In this document: positions 8,450 to 17,489 of the stretch, piece by piece | How the letters are laid out: each line of letters starts with the position of its first letter | How positions within the stretch are numbered: position 1 is the stretch's first letter | NCBI RefSeq assembly: GCF_005233835.1 | Contig: NZ_SZQA01000031.1 | Span: 52,374-116,373, forward strand | Origin: Herbidospora galbida | GTDB taxonomy: Bacteria; Actinomycetota; Actinomycetes; Streptosporangiales; Streptosporangiaceae | Length of the DNA stretch: 64,000 bases | Direction: 5' to 3' | The notes under the pieces: model-generated | Told to the model about the DNA's origin: nothing | The model's input: only the letters and a program-made list of their open reading frames with translations | Database searches by the model: none | Position numbers and translations under genes: made by a program

Positions 8450-9184
8450 TCACCCGGACTCGGCGTCGAAATAGAGCTCTGACGTCACCCGATAGCGGTC
8501 CCCCCGGTAGATCGACCGCGTGAACTCCACAATTCGCCCGTTCACGTCCCGCGTCGTGCGCTCCACCAGCAGGGCCGGGAAGTGTTCCGGCACCCCCAGC
8601 AGTTCCGCCTCCGTCTCGTCGGTGACCGTCGCCTCAATGGTCTGCACCGCGCTGCGCACGTCGACGCCGAACCGCTCACGCAGCACCTTGTAGAACGACC
8701 CCGTCTCCATGTCGGCGGGTTGCAGCCCGGCCACCAGCTCGTGCGGCAGGTGGAGGCGTTCGATCGCCATCGGCGCATCGTCGACGACGCGGAGCCTGAC
8801 CACCCGGAGAACGGGGGTGGCGGGGGCCAGTTGGAGGCGGCTGGTCAGCTGGGGGCCGGCCGGCGAGGAGGCGAACTCCAGGATCGCGCTCAGCCATTTC
8901 CCCTCGGCCGGCGGCGCGTAGAACGATCCAGTCTGGGTCGCCGACAGCGCCTGGGTGACGCGCTGGGGGCCGGTGAAGGTGCCGCGGCCGTGTTCGCGGA
9001 CCAGGACGCCCGAGCGCACCAGGTCGTCTATGGCCGCCCGCAGGGTCGGGCGGGAGACGCCCAGTTCCTTGCACAGGTCGCGCTCCGACGGGATGGCCTC
9101 GCCGGGTTTCTTGTCGGCCACGTAGTCGAGCAGGAAGTCGCGTACCCGGTCGCGCTTCAGCCCCGCCCGCATGTTGACAGTCAC
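8450..9184 (-). CDS. GntR/HutC-family regulator, DasR-like
   Basis: A 244-residue regulator with an N-terminal winged helix (IPSERDLCKELGVSRPTLR, residues about 30-50) and a C-terminal UTRA effector domain ending in a run like GRIVEFTRSIYRGDRYRV. DasR, the GlcNAc-responsive global regulator, has this architecture. It is divergent from a DasABC-like importer and GH20 hexosaminidase, and the shared promoter region contains a near-consensus DasR responsive element. The likely effectors are amino-sugar phosphates. The start may be GTG 9184 or ATG 9172. A local NagR-type regulator distinct from the global DasR is an alternative. Confidence 0.88.
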   Translation of the reverse strand: MTVNMRAGLKRDRVRDFLLDYVADKKPGEAIPSERDLCKELGVSRPTLRAAIDDLVRSGVLVREHGRGTFTGPQRVTQALSATQTGSFYAPPAEGKWLSAILEFASSPAGPQLTSRLQLAPATPVLRVVRLRVVDDAPMAIERLHLPHELVAGLQPADMETGSFYKVLRERFGVDVRSAVQTIEATVTDETEAELLGVPEHFPALLVERTTRDVNGRIVEFTRSIYRGDRYRVTSELYFDAESG

Positions 9185-9193
9185 GCTCCCGAC

Positions 9194-9213
9194 CTTACCA
9201 GCGTCTTACCAGT
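9194..9213. promoter_or_regulatory. Repeated half-sites near the GntR start
   Basis: CTTACCAG occurs twice 11 bp apart (9194-9201 and 9205-9212), and CTTACCA again at 9291-9297. Read on the other strand the pair gives ACTGGTAAGAC, close to one half of the palindrome at 9254-9269. One helical turn of spacing suggests a secondary, autoregulatory binding site. Confidence 0.45.
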
Positions 9214-9253
9214 TGTCGAATGTAAACACTGAATAACGGGTCTTGACGGGTCT

Positions 9254-9269
9254 ACTGGTTAAGACCACT
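9254..9269. promoter_or_regulatory. DasR-type operator (dre-like)
   Basis: ACTGGTTAAGACCACT differs from the known DasR consensus ACTGGTCTAGACCAGT at only three positions. It lies 52 bp before the importer gene and 70 bp before the divergent GntR gene. Confidence 0.8.
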
Positions 9270-9320
9270 CTAGCGCCAGCAGGCAGATTGCTTACCAATA
9301 TCTGACCACTGGGAGAACCA

Positions 9321-10589
9321 ATGGCCCCCCGGTTCCTCGCCGCGGCGGCGGTTCTGGCGCTCGCCGCCGGGCTCACCGCATGCGGCTCTTCGTCCACCGA
9401 ATCGCCCACTGACAGCACCGCGCCCGCCGCGACCGCGCTCACCGTCTGGATCATGCGCGACAGCATGTCCGACGCCCTGCTCGGCACCTTCGAGCGCGAC
9501 TTCGAGGCCGCGCACCAAGGGGTCACCCTCGACGTCCAGATCCAGGAGTGGGACGGCATCGGCCAGAAGGTGACCAGCGCCCTGGCCAGCAACGACGCCC
9601 CCGACGTGATCGAGGTGGGCAACACCCAGGTCGCCGAGTACGCCGCCAGCGGCGGCGTGAAGGACCTCACCGACAAGGTGACCGAACTCCAGGGCGCCGA
9701 CTGGCTGCCCGGTCTCGCCGATCCCGGCAAGATCGACGGGAAGCAGTTCGGGATCCCCTGGTACGCCGCCAACCGCGTCGTCATCTACAACAAGGACCTG
9801 TTCGAGAAGGCCGGCGTGACCGCCCCGCCCGCGACGCGGGACGAGTGGATCGACGTGACCACCAAGCTCAACGCCGACGGCAACCAGGGCATCTACCTGC
9901 CGGGCCAGAACTGGTACACCCTGGCCGGGTTCATCTGGGACGAGGGCGGCGACCTGGCCGTCAACGAGGGCGGCACCTGGAAGGGCGGCCTCGACAGCCC
10001 GCAGGCGCTGGCCGGGATCGACTTCTACAAGAAGCTCCAGGCGCTGGGCGAGGGGCCGAAGGACTCCGACGAGGCCAACCCGCCGCAGGCCGACGTGTTC
10101 GCCAAGGGCGACGTGGCGCAGCTCATCTCCTCGCCGGGCGGCGCGGTGGCCATCGAGAAGGCCAACCCCGACCTGGCCGGCAAGCTCGGCTTCTTCCCGA
10201 TCCCCGGCAAGACCGCCGACAAACCCGGCGCCGTCTTCACCGGCGGCAGCGACCTGATCATCCCCGAGGCGTCCAAGAACCCCGATCTCGCGTACGAGGT
10301 CATCAAGGCCCTCGCCGGAGAGAAGTTCCAGACGGCGATGGCCACGGAGATGTCCTACGTGCCCAACCGGGTCTCGCTGGGCGGCGTGCTGACCAGCGAG
10401 GGCGCGGCCGCGATGGCCAAGGGCGCCGCCAACGGCCATGCCACGCCGAACTCGGCGAACTGGGCGGCGGTCGAGGCCAAGAACGTCATCAAGGAATACA
10501 TGACGACCTACCTGACCGGCACGAACGGCGCGGCGGAAGCCGCCAAGGCGTCCCAGGTCATCGCCGACATCCTCAACACCAAGTCCTGA
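9321..10589 (+). CDS. dasA: Solute-binding lipoprotein of an amino-sugar ABC importer (DasA-like)
   Basis: A 422-residue extracytoplasmic binding protein. The signal peptide ends in a lipobox (GLTAC, Cys near 21), so it is membrane-anchored. The fold is that of family 1 sugar-binding proteins; WDGIGQKVTSALASN followed by PDVIEVGNTQVAEYA matches the DasA type that captures chitobiose/N-acetyl sugars. It heads the importer operon, with a strong hairpin separating it from the permease genes, as is usual where the binding protein must be made in excess. The upstream operator indicates control by the divergent GntR protein. The symbol is given by resemblance. Confidence 0.85.
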   Translation: MAPRFLAAAAVLALAAGLTACGSSSTESPTDSTAPAATALTVWIMRDSMSDALLGTFERDFEAAHQGVTLDVQIQEWDGIGQKVTSALASNDAPDVIEVGNTQVAEYAASGGVKDLTDKVTELQGADWLPGLADPGKIDGKQFGIPWYAANRVVIYNKDLFEKAGVTAPPATRDEWIDVTTKLNADGNQGIYLPGQNWYTLAGFIWDEGGDLAVNEGGTWKGGLDSPQALAGIDFYKKLQALGEGPKDSDEANPPQADVFAKGDVAQLISSPGGAVAIEKANPDLAGKLGFFPIPGKTADKPGAVFTGGSDLIIPEASKNPDLAYEVIKALAGEKFQTAMATEMSYVPNRVSLGGVLTSEGAAAMAKGAANGHATPNSANWAAVEAKNVIKEYMTTYLTGTNGAAEAAKASQVIADILNTKS

Positions 10590-10597
10590 CCCGGTCT

Positions 10598-10623
10598 CGG
10601 GCCCGTCCGGGCGGACGGGCCCG
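10598..10623 (+). terminator. Intercistronic stem-loop after the binding-protein gene
   Basis: Perfect 11-bp GC-rich arms (10598-10608 and 10613-10623) enclose a GGGC loop 8 bases after the stop. It probably protects the upstream mRNA or partly terminates transcription before the permease genes. Confidence 0.7.
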
Positions 10624-10648
10624 CTCGTACAGAGAAGGAAGGACTTCT

Positions 10649-11605
10649 GTGGTCACGCAGGCTCCCGAGCGGCCCGTCGCCGCGGCGGCCCCGCCTCCAC
10701 CGAGGCGGCGGCGCGGCCTCCCGGCCCTGTGGCCGTACCTGCTGGTGATCCCGACCGTCGCGGGCACCGCCTACCTGCTGTTCTATCCGCTGATCCGCAG
10801 CGTGATCATCTCGTTCCAGCACTTCAGGACCGGTGAGCTCATCAGGGGCGGGGCCGCGTTCGTGGGGCTGGAGAACTACCACGAGGCGCTGGGCTCGGCG
10901 GAGTTCTGGGCGGTCGTCAGAAGGACCCTGGTCTGGACGGGCGTCAACGTCGTCCTGATCATGGTCATCTCCACCCTGGTCGCGCTCATGGTCGCGCGCC
11001 TCGGGAAGAGGCTGCGGCTCGCGGTCCTGGCGGGGCTGGTGCTGACCTGGGCGACGCCCGTCCTGGCCGCGACCACGATCTTCCAGTGGCTGTTCCAGTC
11101 GAAGCTGGGAGTGGTCAACTGGCTGCTGACCAGTGTCGGCTTCACCCGGTTCGACGGGTACACGTGGTTCGCCGACGGGACCGCCACGTTCGCCATCATG
11201 GTGCTGCTCGTCGTCTGGCAGTCGGTCCCGTTCGCGGCCCTGACCCTGTACGCCGGCCTGACCACCATCCCGCAGGAGCTGTTCGAAGCCGCCCGGATCG
11301 ACGGCGCGACCGGCTGGCAGGTCTTCCGCGACGTCACCTTCCCCATGCTCCGGCCGCTGTTCGGGCTGATCACGTCGCTGGAGATCATCTGGGTCTTCAA
11401 GTGCTTCGCCCAGATCTGGGCGATCAGCCAGGGCGGCCCGGACGGCGCGACCACGACCCTGCCGGTGTACGCCTACCAGGTCGCCCAGTCGCTGCACAAA
11501 TACGACCTCGGCTCGGCCATCTCGACCCTGACCGTGCTCATCCTCCTGGTCGTGCTGGTCCCGCACCTGCGCCGCATGTACAAGCACGAGGGAGCGGACA
11601 AGTGA
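10649..11605 (+). CDS. dasB: ABC sugar permease, DasB-like
   Basis: A 318-residue inner-membrane permease with six hydrophobic segments and the EAA loop ELFEAARIDGATGWQVFRDV near residue 210, which docks the ATPase. The GTG start has AGAAGGAAGGA upstream. A proline/arginine-rich cytoplasmic N-terminus of about 30 residues precedes the first segment. It forms the transmembrane channel with the next gene product, whose start overlaps its stop (GTGA). No ATPase gene is present in the locus, so the importer probably uses a shared MsiK-type ATPase encoded elsewhere. Confidence 0.88.
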   Translation: MVTQAPERPVAAAAPPPPRRRRGLPALWPYLLVIPTVAGTAYLLFYPLIRSVIISFQHFRTGELIRGGAAFVGLENYHEALGSAEFWAVVRRTLVWTGVNVVLIMVISTLVALMVARLGKRLRLAVLAGLVLTWATPVLAATTIFQWLFQSKLGVVNWLLTSVGFTRFDGYTWFADGTATFAIMVLLVVWQSVPFAALTLYAGLTTIPQELFEAARIDGATGWQVFRDVTFPMLRPLFGLITSLEIIWVFKCFAQIWAISQGGPDGATTTLPVYAYQVAQSLHKYDLGSAISTLTVLILLVVLVPHLRRMYKHEGADK

Positions 11606-12423
11606 TCAAGCGTCTCCCCATCACGCTCGCCGCCCTGTCGGTGCTGGTCGTCTCGGTCTTCCCCGTCTACTGGATGGTCGTCACGGCGTTCAAGCCCACT
11701 CGGGACATCCAGGCCGACACCCCCCAGTTCCTCCCGCTCCACCCCACGCTCGAACACTTCGAGACCGCGATCGGCTCCGAGGGTTTCGCGCTGTTCTGGC
11801 GCAACTCGCTGCTGGTCTCGCTCGGCGCGGTCGTGCTCAGCCTGGTCGTGGCGCTGCTGGCCGCGTTCGCGGTCGCCCGGATGCGCTGGCGGGGGCGCAA
11901 GGCGTTCATCCTCATGGTGTTCATCGCGCAGATGGCCCCGTGGGAGGCGCTGCTGATCCCGATGTTCATCATCGCCCGCGACACCGGCATGCTCGACAAG
12001 CTCTCCATGCTGACGCTCATCTACTTCATGAGCACGCTGCCCTTCACGATCGTCACCCTGCGCGGGTTCCTCGCGGCGATCCCGGAGGAGCTGGAGGAGG
12101 CCGCCCAGATGGACGGCGCCAGCCGGACCGCCGCGTTCCGGAAGGTCGTCCTGCCGCTGCTCGCGCCGGGGCTGATGTCCACGTCCCTGTTCGGGTTCAT
12201 CACCGCGTGGAACGAGTTCGCGTTCGCCAACGCGCTGATCATCAAGAACCAGGACGACCGCACGCTGCCCGTCTGGCTCTCGTCCTTCTCCAACGTCTTC
12301 GGCACCGACTGGGGCGCCACCATGGCCGCCGCCACGCTCTTCATGCTGCCGGTTCTGCTGATCTTCCTGATCCTCCAGCGCCGGGTGACCTCAGGGATCA
12401 TCGCCGGCGCGGTCAAGGGCTGA
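11602..12423 (+). CDS. dasC: ABC sugar permease, DasC-like
   Basis: A 273-residue permease of the MalG type with six hydrophobic segments and the EAA loop ELEEAAQMDGASRTAAFRKV near residue 165. Translation starts at a GTG overlapping the stop of the partner permease gene. It completes an amino-sugar importer with the preceding two genes; the missing ATPase is expected to be supplied in trans. Confidence 0.88.
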   Translation: MIKRLPITLAALSVLVVSVFPVYWMVVTAFKPTRDIQADTPQFLPLHPTLEHFETAIGSEGFALFWRNSLLVSLGAVVLSLVVALLAAFAVARMRWRGRKAFILMVFIAQMAPWEALLIPMFIIARDTGMLDKLSMLTLIYFMSTLPFTIVTLRGFLAAIPEELEEAAQMDGASRTAAFRKVVLPLLAPGLMSTSLFGFITAWNEFAFANALIIKNQDDRTLPVWLSSFSNVFGTDWGATMAAATLFMLPVLLIFLILQRRVTSGIIAGAVKG

Positions 12424-12438
12424 GAAAGGAAACCCAAC

Positions 12439-13710
12439 GTGATCATTCCGCGGCCACGTGACCTGGCCGTCCTCGGGGGCTCCGTCGCGTTCTCCGAGGA
12501 TCTCGTCCGGCACCGACCCGATCCGGGCCTGCCGGAGGAGGGCTATCGCCTGACTCTCAACGAGGGCGGCATCGAGCTGGCGTCCGGCGGGCCCGCCGGG
12601 GCCTACTACGGGCGGCAGACGCTCCGCCAGCTCGGCGAACGGCTCCCGGAGGGGGTGATCGAGGACGCGCCCCGGTTCGGGTGGCGCGGGGTGATGCTCG
12701 ACGTGGCGCGGCACTTCATGCCGAAGGCGTTCATCCTGCGGCTGATCGACCTGATCGCCGAGCTGAAGCTGAACGTGCTGCACCTGCACCTCACCGACGA
12801 CCAGGGCTGGCGGCTGGAGATCCGGCGTTACCCGCGTCTCACCGAGGTTTCGGGCGACCACTACACCCACGAGGACATCCGGGAGATCGTCGCCTACGCG
12901 GCCGACCGGTTCGTCCGGATCGTCCCGGAGATCGGCCTGCCGGGCCACGTGCAGGCGGCGCTGGCGGCGTACCCGGAACTCGGCAACGACCCCTCGGAGA
13001 CCTACGAGGTCTGGACGAAGTGGGGGATAAGCGAGCACACCCTCAACCTGGAAGAGGAGACCATCGCCTTCTTCCAGCACGTCCTCGACGAGGTCTGCGA
13101 CCTGTTCCCCGGCGAGTACGTCCACGTCGGCGGCGACGAGTGCCGTAACGACGAGTGGGAACGCACGCCGCGCGCCCAGGAGCGCATCCGCGAGCTCGGC
13201 CTGCCCGGCGCGCACGCCTGCCGGGCCTGGATCACCGCGCGGATGGCCGAGCACCTGGCGAAGAAGGACAGAAAACTCGTCTATTGGTACGAGAAGCCCG
13301 ACGGCCCGCCCGGCGCCACCACCATGACCTGGCTCGACGAGGAGAGCGGCGAGCTGGCCGCCCTCGAGGGCCGCGACGTCGTATTGGCCCCGCACCTGCG
13401 GACCTACCTCGACTACCCGCCCGAGCAGGAGGCCGGTCCGTTCTTCCCCGACCGGGTCCTGTCGCTGTCGAACACCTACCACTTCGCGCCCCCGTCGGCG
13501 CCGGGGATCATCGGCGTCCAGGCCCAGCTCTGGACCGAGTACATGCCGACCCCGGCCGACGTCGAACGCCAGGCCTTCCCCCGGCTGCTGGCCTTCGCCG
13601 AGGTCGCCTGGGGATCGGCGGGCGACTACTCCGACTTCCTGCGCCGTCTCGACCCCCATCTGACCCGCCTGGCCGCACAGGGCGTCTCGGTGGGTCCGCT
13701 CATCCCATAA
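12439..13710 (+). CDS. Cytoplasmic beta-N-acetylhexosaminidase (GH20)
   Basis: A 423-residue family 20 glycosidase. The TIM barrel begins with RGVMLDVARHFMP, continues with LHLHLTDDQGWRLEI, and contains the catalytic Asp-Glu pair in HVGGDECRNDEW near residue 232. The short N-terminal domain is the GH20b part. There is no signal peptide, unlike many GH20 enzymes, so it should hydrolyse imported chitobiose or other N-acetyl oligosaccharides in the cytoplasm. The GTG start follows AAAGGAAA by a few bases and lies 15 bp after the permease gene, so it is in the importer operon. Confidence 0.9.
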   Translation: MIIPRPRDLAVLGGSVAFSEDLVRHRPDPGLPEEGYRLTLNEGGIELASGGPAGAYYGRQTLRQLGERLPEGVIEDAPRFGWRGVMLDVARHFMPKAFILRLIDLIAELKLNVLHLHLTDDQGWRLEIRRYPRLTEVSGDHYTHEDIREIVAYAADRFVRIVPEIGLPGHVQAALAAYPELGNDPSETYEVWTKWGISEHTLNLEEETIAFFQHVLDEVCDLFPGEYVHVGGDECRNDEWERTPRAQERIRELGLPGAHACRAWITARMAEHLAKKDRKLVYWYEKPDGPPGATTMTWLDEESGELAALEGRDVVLAPHLRTYLDYPPEQEAGPFFPDRVLSLSNTYHFAPPSAPGIIGVQAQLWTEYMPTPADVERQAFPRLLAFAEVAWGSAGDYSDFLRRLDPHLTRLAAQGVSVGPLIP

Positions 13711-13723
13711 AGAAAGGAACGAT

Positions 13724-15133
13724 GTGTCCAGCAAGAAGTGGTTAGCCGGCGGACTGATGTCCGCCCTCGCCGTCATCGGCCTGGTGGCGCTGCCGGCCGA
13801 GGCCGCCACCGCCGTCAAGGTCCAGTACAAGACCAGCGCCTCCGGCGCCCAGGCCGACCAGGTCGAGCCCTGGCTGAACCTGGTCAACACCGGCACCACC
13901 GCGGTGGCGCTGAACACCGTCAAGGTCCGCTACTACTTCAAGGCCGAGTCGGCCTCGCAGCAGTACCGCTTCGCCTGCTCGTGGGCGGTCGTCGGCTGCG
14001 CCACGATCACCGGCACCTTCGGCACGATCTCGCCCGGCACGGCCACCGCCGACCGCTACCTGGAGATCGGCTTCACGAGCGGCTCGCTCGCCCCGGGCGC
14101 CTCCACCAGCGACATGCAGCTGCGGTTCTACCGGGCCGACTGGCAGCGCATCACGCAGAGCGACGACTACTCGTTCGGCGCGCAGGCCTCGTACGCCGAC
14201 TGGAACAAGATCACCGTCTACCAGTCTGGCGCGCTGCTGTGGGGCAACGCCCCGGCGGGCGGCAACCCCAGCCCGTCGCCGTCGCCGTCGGCCTCTCCGA
14301 GCACGTCGCCGCCGCCCGGTGGCAACAACGGCGTCGTGTTCGACGACTTCAGCTACACCTCGCACACCGACCCGAACATCAACGCGCACAACTGGACGAT
14401 CCGCACCAACCAGGGCGGCCCCGGCATCCCCGGCGCGACCTGGCCGGCGTCCAACGTCACCTTCCCGACCGTGAGCGGCAGCAACAAGGCCCTGCAGCTC
14501 AAGTCGGTCACCGACGGCACCTCGTCGGGCACCCAGCAGTCGGAGGTGCTGCACCAGCGCAAGTTCCTGGAGGGCACCTACGCCGCCCGGGTCTTCTTCA
14601 CCGACACCCCGACGACCGGCCCCGACGGCGACCACATCGTGCAGACCTTCTTCACGATCACCCCGCTCAACCAGGACCTCGACCCCAACTACAGCGAGCA
14701 GGACTTCGAGTACCTCCCCAACGGCGGCTGGGGCGAGCCCGCGAACATCATGTACGCCACCTCGTGGGAGACCTACCGCAACGAGCCTTGGCTCGCGGTC
14801 AACACCCACACCGCCAACCGCATCAGCTACGCGGGCTGGCACGACCTGGTTCTCCAGGTCTCCGGCGGCGAGATCAAGTACTACATCGACGGGCAGCTGT
14901 TCGCCACCCACGGCGGCGACTACTACCCGGAGACCGTGCAGTCGGTGAACTTCAACCTGTGGTTCATCAGCGGCGGTCTCGTCGGCAGCAGCACCCAGCG
15001 TCAGTGGATCCAGCAGGTCGACTGGTTCTACCACGCCAAGAACGAGGTGGTCGCGCCCGCCACCGTCATCCAGCGCGTGAACAACTACCGCACCGCGGGC
15101 ACGAGCTGGGTCGACACCGTCCCGGCGAGCTGA
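13724..15133 (+). CDS. Secreted CBM3-GH16-like polysaccharide-active protein
   Basis: A 469-residue secreted protein. A signal peptide (WLAGGLMSALAVIGLVALPA) ends near residue 28. Residues about 30-178 form a family 3 carbohydrate-binding module (VQYKTSASGAQADQ, VRYYFKAE), then a Pro-Ser linker, then a jelly-roll catalytic domain from about residue 203. SEQDFEYLPNGGWGE contains the E-x-D-x-E arrangement of GH16 glucanases. The GTG is preceded by AAAGGAAC and lies 13 bp after the GH20 stop, so it may share the chitosugar operon though its binding module targets cellulose. The substrate is not determined by sequence. Confidence 0.82.
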   Translation: MSSKKWLAGGLMSALAVIGLVALPAEAATAVKVQYKTSASGAQADQVEPWLNLVNTGTTAVALNTVKVRYYFKAESASQQYRFACSWAVVGCATITGTFGTISPGTATADRYLEIGFTSGSLAPGASTSDMQLRFYRADWQRITQSDDYSFGAQASYADWNKITVYQSGALLWGNAPAGGNPSPSPSPSASPSTSPPPGGNNGVVFDDFSYTSHTDPNINAHNWTIRTNQGGPGIPGATWPASNVTFPTVSGSNKALQLKSVTDGTSSGTQQSEVLHQRKFLEGTYAARVFFTDTPTTGPDGDHIVQTFFTITPLNQDLDPNYSEQDFEYLPNGGWGEPANIMYATSWETYRNEPWLAVNTHTANRISYAGWHDLVLQVSGGEIKYYIDGQLFATHGGDYYPETVQSVNFNLWFISGGLVGSSTQRQWIQQVDWFYHAKNEVVAPATVIQRVNNYRTAGTSWVDTVPAS

Positions 15134-15149
15134 CCCTCCCCGGCTGACG

Positions 15150-15182
15150 ACGGCTCGCGCGCATTCGGGGCGCGCGAGCCGT
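15150..15182 (+). terminator. Strong terminator hairpin
   Basis: Perfect 12-bp arms (15150-15161 and 15171-15182) with a 9-base loop, 16 bases after the CBM3-GH16 stop and 5 bases before the convergent gene end, so it may serve both strands. Confidence 0.8.
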
Positions 15183-15187
15183 TCGGC

Positions 15188-16162
15188 CTACCCGGGGATC
15201 CGCCCCGGCTCGTCGACGACGCCGTCCGCGATCACGGCGCTGACGAACCTGGTGCCCGCCGGGACGTCGATCGTGTGGATGCGCTCGTCCCGCAGCTGGT
15301 CGACCCGCCTGCCGAGGAACGCGGAGGTCGTCTCGTCGAAGATGAGATACGACCGCGAGGTGACCTGGCGGTAGAGGTCGCGCCGGACGCCGGAGCCGGG
15401 CACGTCCCCCTCGAAGGCCACGCCGATGCCGGTCCGGCCGGCCGCGTCGCGGACCCCGGCGTCGACGCGCACGCCCGGGATCTCGGCCAGCGCCCGGAAG
15501 ATCGCCCCCCTCAGCTTGGGCGGCAGCGGAACCTCCTGGTAGAGGAAGACCGAGAACACCCGGAAGGCCCGCGCGTCCTCGTGCTCGCCGTCCGCTTTCC
15601 AGACCGGATCGTTCTTCACGTGGTCCAGCAGCCGCGCCGGGTCGGTGGGCAGCTCGGCGAACTCGGCCGCGAACTCGCGCGGGGTGAGCTGGTCGTCGCC
15701 GGGTTCAGGCTCGATGGCCAGGTGCTCCATCCCGCCCTGCGCGCGGCGGAAGGACTGCGCGGTGCCGTCGAAGCGGGTCCAGTACTCCTCGGCGATCGGC
15801 GCGGGGTCGTCGCCGTTCTGGACGAGGAGCTTCCAGTACACCCACTGGTCGTCTCGGGGCGCCGGGACGGGCGCGCCACGCTCGGCCACCCGGGCGGCCC
15901 GCCGCAGCACCACCTCCGCGTTCATCGGCCGGATCCCGCCGGTGACGACCGGCCGGGCCGTCGTCGGCAGGTCCGGGACCGGCATGCCGATGCCGCCCAC
16001 CACCACGACGGCGACACCTGTCGCGGCGGCCACCAGGAGCAGGGGAGGGGCGAGCCGGACGCGGCGGCGGCGCATGGCGCGGGTGCGCAGGGCGTCGAGC
16101 CGGTCGGCGGAGGGCTCCGGGGCGTCGGCGCGCAGCCCGCCCAGCAGCTTCAGGTCATCCAC
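15188..16162 (-). CDS. CU044_5270-type membrane protein, putative anti-sigma partner
   Basis: A 324-residue protein with a basic cytoplasmic N-terminus, one transmembrane segment (PLLLVAAATGVAVVVVGGIG, about residues 40-60) and a large outer domain beginning with a QWVYWKLLVQN-like segment. This layout is that of the actinobacterial CU044_5270 family, which is found next to ECF sigma factors. Its gene overlaps the end of the sigma-factor gene by 8 bases. A role in sensing or restraining the sigma factor is inferred from this pairing and not from a recognisable anti-sigma zinc motif. Confidence 0.75.
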   Translation of the reverse strand: MDDLKLLGGLRADAPEPSADRLDALRTRAMRRRRVRLAPPLLLVAAATGVAVVVVGGIGMPVPDLPTTARPVVTGGIRPMNAEVVLRRAARVAERGAPVPAPRDDQWVYWKLLVQNGDDPAPIAEEYWTRFDGTAQSFRRAQGGMEHLAIEPEPGDDQLTPREFAAEFAELPTDPARLLDHVKNDPVWKADGEHEDARAFRVFSVFLYQEVPLPPKLRGAIFRALAEIPGVRVDAGVRDAAGRTGIGVAFEGDVPGSGVRRDLYRQVTSRSYLIFDETTSAFLGRRVDQLRDERIHTIDVPAGTRFVSAVIADGVVDEPGRIPG

Positions 16163-16772
16163 GGCTGGCCTCCTCTTGGACGGCGGACGGGTCGCTCCCG
16201 CCCAGGGCCGCGCGGGTCTTGCGCCGGGCCCGGTGGAGGCGCGACCGCACCGTGCCGACGGGGATGCCGAGGGCCCGCGCCACCTCCTCGTAGCTGAAGT
16301 CGGCCCAGGCGACCATCAGCAGGACCTCGCGGTCGGCCGGCGACAACACGGCGAGCGCCTCGGCCAGCTCCCGGTGCAGCGCCGAAGCCGACACCCGCGC
16401 CTCCACCCGGTCGGCGTAGCTCTCGGCGACCTCGTCGACGCCAGTCCTGGCCAGCGCCCGGTAGGCCCTGACCTCGGCGCGGCGGTGCCTGCCGATGAGG
16501 TTGGCGGCGATGCCGTAGAGCCACGGGCGGGCGTCGCGGTGGGCGGTGTCGTAACGCCCGAGCCGGCGCAGGGCCGTCAGGAACGTCTCGGCCACCACGT
16601 CGTCGGCCAGCGAGTCGCCGAGACGGCGGAGCACGTAGCGGTGCAGCGCGGGCGCGTGCCGGTCGAACAGGACGGAGAAGGCGGCGGGATCCCGCCGGGC
16701 ACGGTCGATCACCTCCGCGTCGTCGGGGCCATGGGTGATCAAGCGGGCGCTCCGTTCCTCGGGGCCGATCAC
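16155..16772 (-). CDS. ECF-type RNA polymerase sigma factor
   Basis: A 205-residue sigma factor. Region 2 spans about residues 30-95 (FDRHAPALHRYVLRRLGD, then RPWLYGIAANLIGRHRR), and region 4 contains LSPADREVLLMVAWADFSYEEVARALGIP and GTVRSRLHRARRKTR. It directs transcription of a small regulon. Co-transcription with the overlapping membrane protein suggests that activity is set by an extracytoplasmic signal. No conserved -35 AAC element was identified upstream. Confidence 0.9.
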   Translation of the reverse strand: MIGPEERSARLITHGPDDAEVIDRARRDPAAFSVLFDRHAPALHRYVLRRLGDSLADDVVAETFLTALRRLGRYDTAHRDARPWLYGIAANLIGRHRRAEVRAYRALARTGVDEVAESYADRVEARVSASALHRELAEALAVLSPADREVLLMVAWADFSYEEVARALGIPVGTVRSRLHRARRKTRAALGGSDPSAVQEEASRG

Positions 16773-16802
16773 CCTGCTTTCACCCGATGGCGGGAATCGG
16801 GT

Positions 16803-17489
16803 TCACCGGCCGTCGCCCGGCACGTTCTTGAGGGCCTCGCGCCGCGACAGGCCGCTGAGACCCTGGTGCTCGACGTAGCGCACCACCTCGCGCGGGTCGG
16901 TCTTGGCGTATTCGCGCAGCGCCCAGCCGATGGCCTTGCGGGCGAAGAAGTCGGTGTCGGACAGGCTCGGCTCGATGCAGGCGTAGAGGAGCGCGCTGTC
17001 GGTGTGTTCCTTGAAGGTGTTCTGCGACAGGATCGCCGTGCGGCGTTTCCACAGGTCTGGGCCGTGGGCCCAGTCGAGCATCGTCGGGCGCATCGTCTCG
17101 GGGAACTGCCGTAACAGGGTGCCCACCCGGTGGACGGCCAGTTCGTCGACCAGGTCCCACCAGGCCCCGGTGACGATCATCTCCTCGTACATGGGCAGGG
17201 TGTAGAGGGTCTGCCACGGGCGGTAGAAGCGGAAGCCCGTCAGGTCGATCGCCGCGTAGCGCTCCTCGCGGTACTTCGCCTCGCGCCACAGTTCGAGGAC
17301 GGCCCGGCGCCACACCGGCGCGGAGTCGAGCCGGTGGGCGGCGAAGACCTTCTTCAGCGCCAGCCGCCGCGGCCCGCTCTGCACGCCCAGGAAGGGCATC
17401 TCGGACTTCATGTACGCCCGCATCACCGGCGCCTTCTCCGGGTCGGCGAGGTCGCCGAGAGCGGCCCGGACCGCGTCGACGAGGCTCAT
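16803..17489 (-). CDS. DNA alkylation repair protein, AlkD-like
   Basis: A 228-residue all-helical protein of HEAT-like repeats. The N-terminus resembles AlkD (MPFLGVQSGPRRLALKKVF), and AVLELWREAKYREERYAAID, WWDLVDELAVHRVGTLL and FFARKAIGWALREYAKTDP are conserved family blocks. AlkD removes N3- and N7-alkylpurines without base flipping; the glycosylase activity of this copy is inferred. The ATG at 17489 is chosen because it overlaps the TetR stop (ATGA) and the longer frame runs into that gene. It is probably co-transcribed with TetR. Confidence 0.85.
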   Translation of the reverse strand: MSLVDAVRAALGDLADPEKAPVMRAYMKSEMPFLGVQSGPRRLALKKVFAAHRLDSAPVWRRAVLELWREAKYREERYAAIDLTGFRFYRPWQTLYTLPMYEEMIVTGAWWDLVDELAVHRVGTLLRQFPETMRPTMLDWAHGPDLWKRRTAILSQNTFKEHTDSALLYACIEPSLSDTDFFARKAIGWALREYAKTDPREVVRYVEHQGLSGLSRREALKNVPGDGR

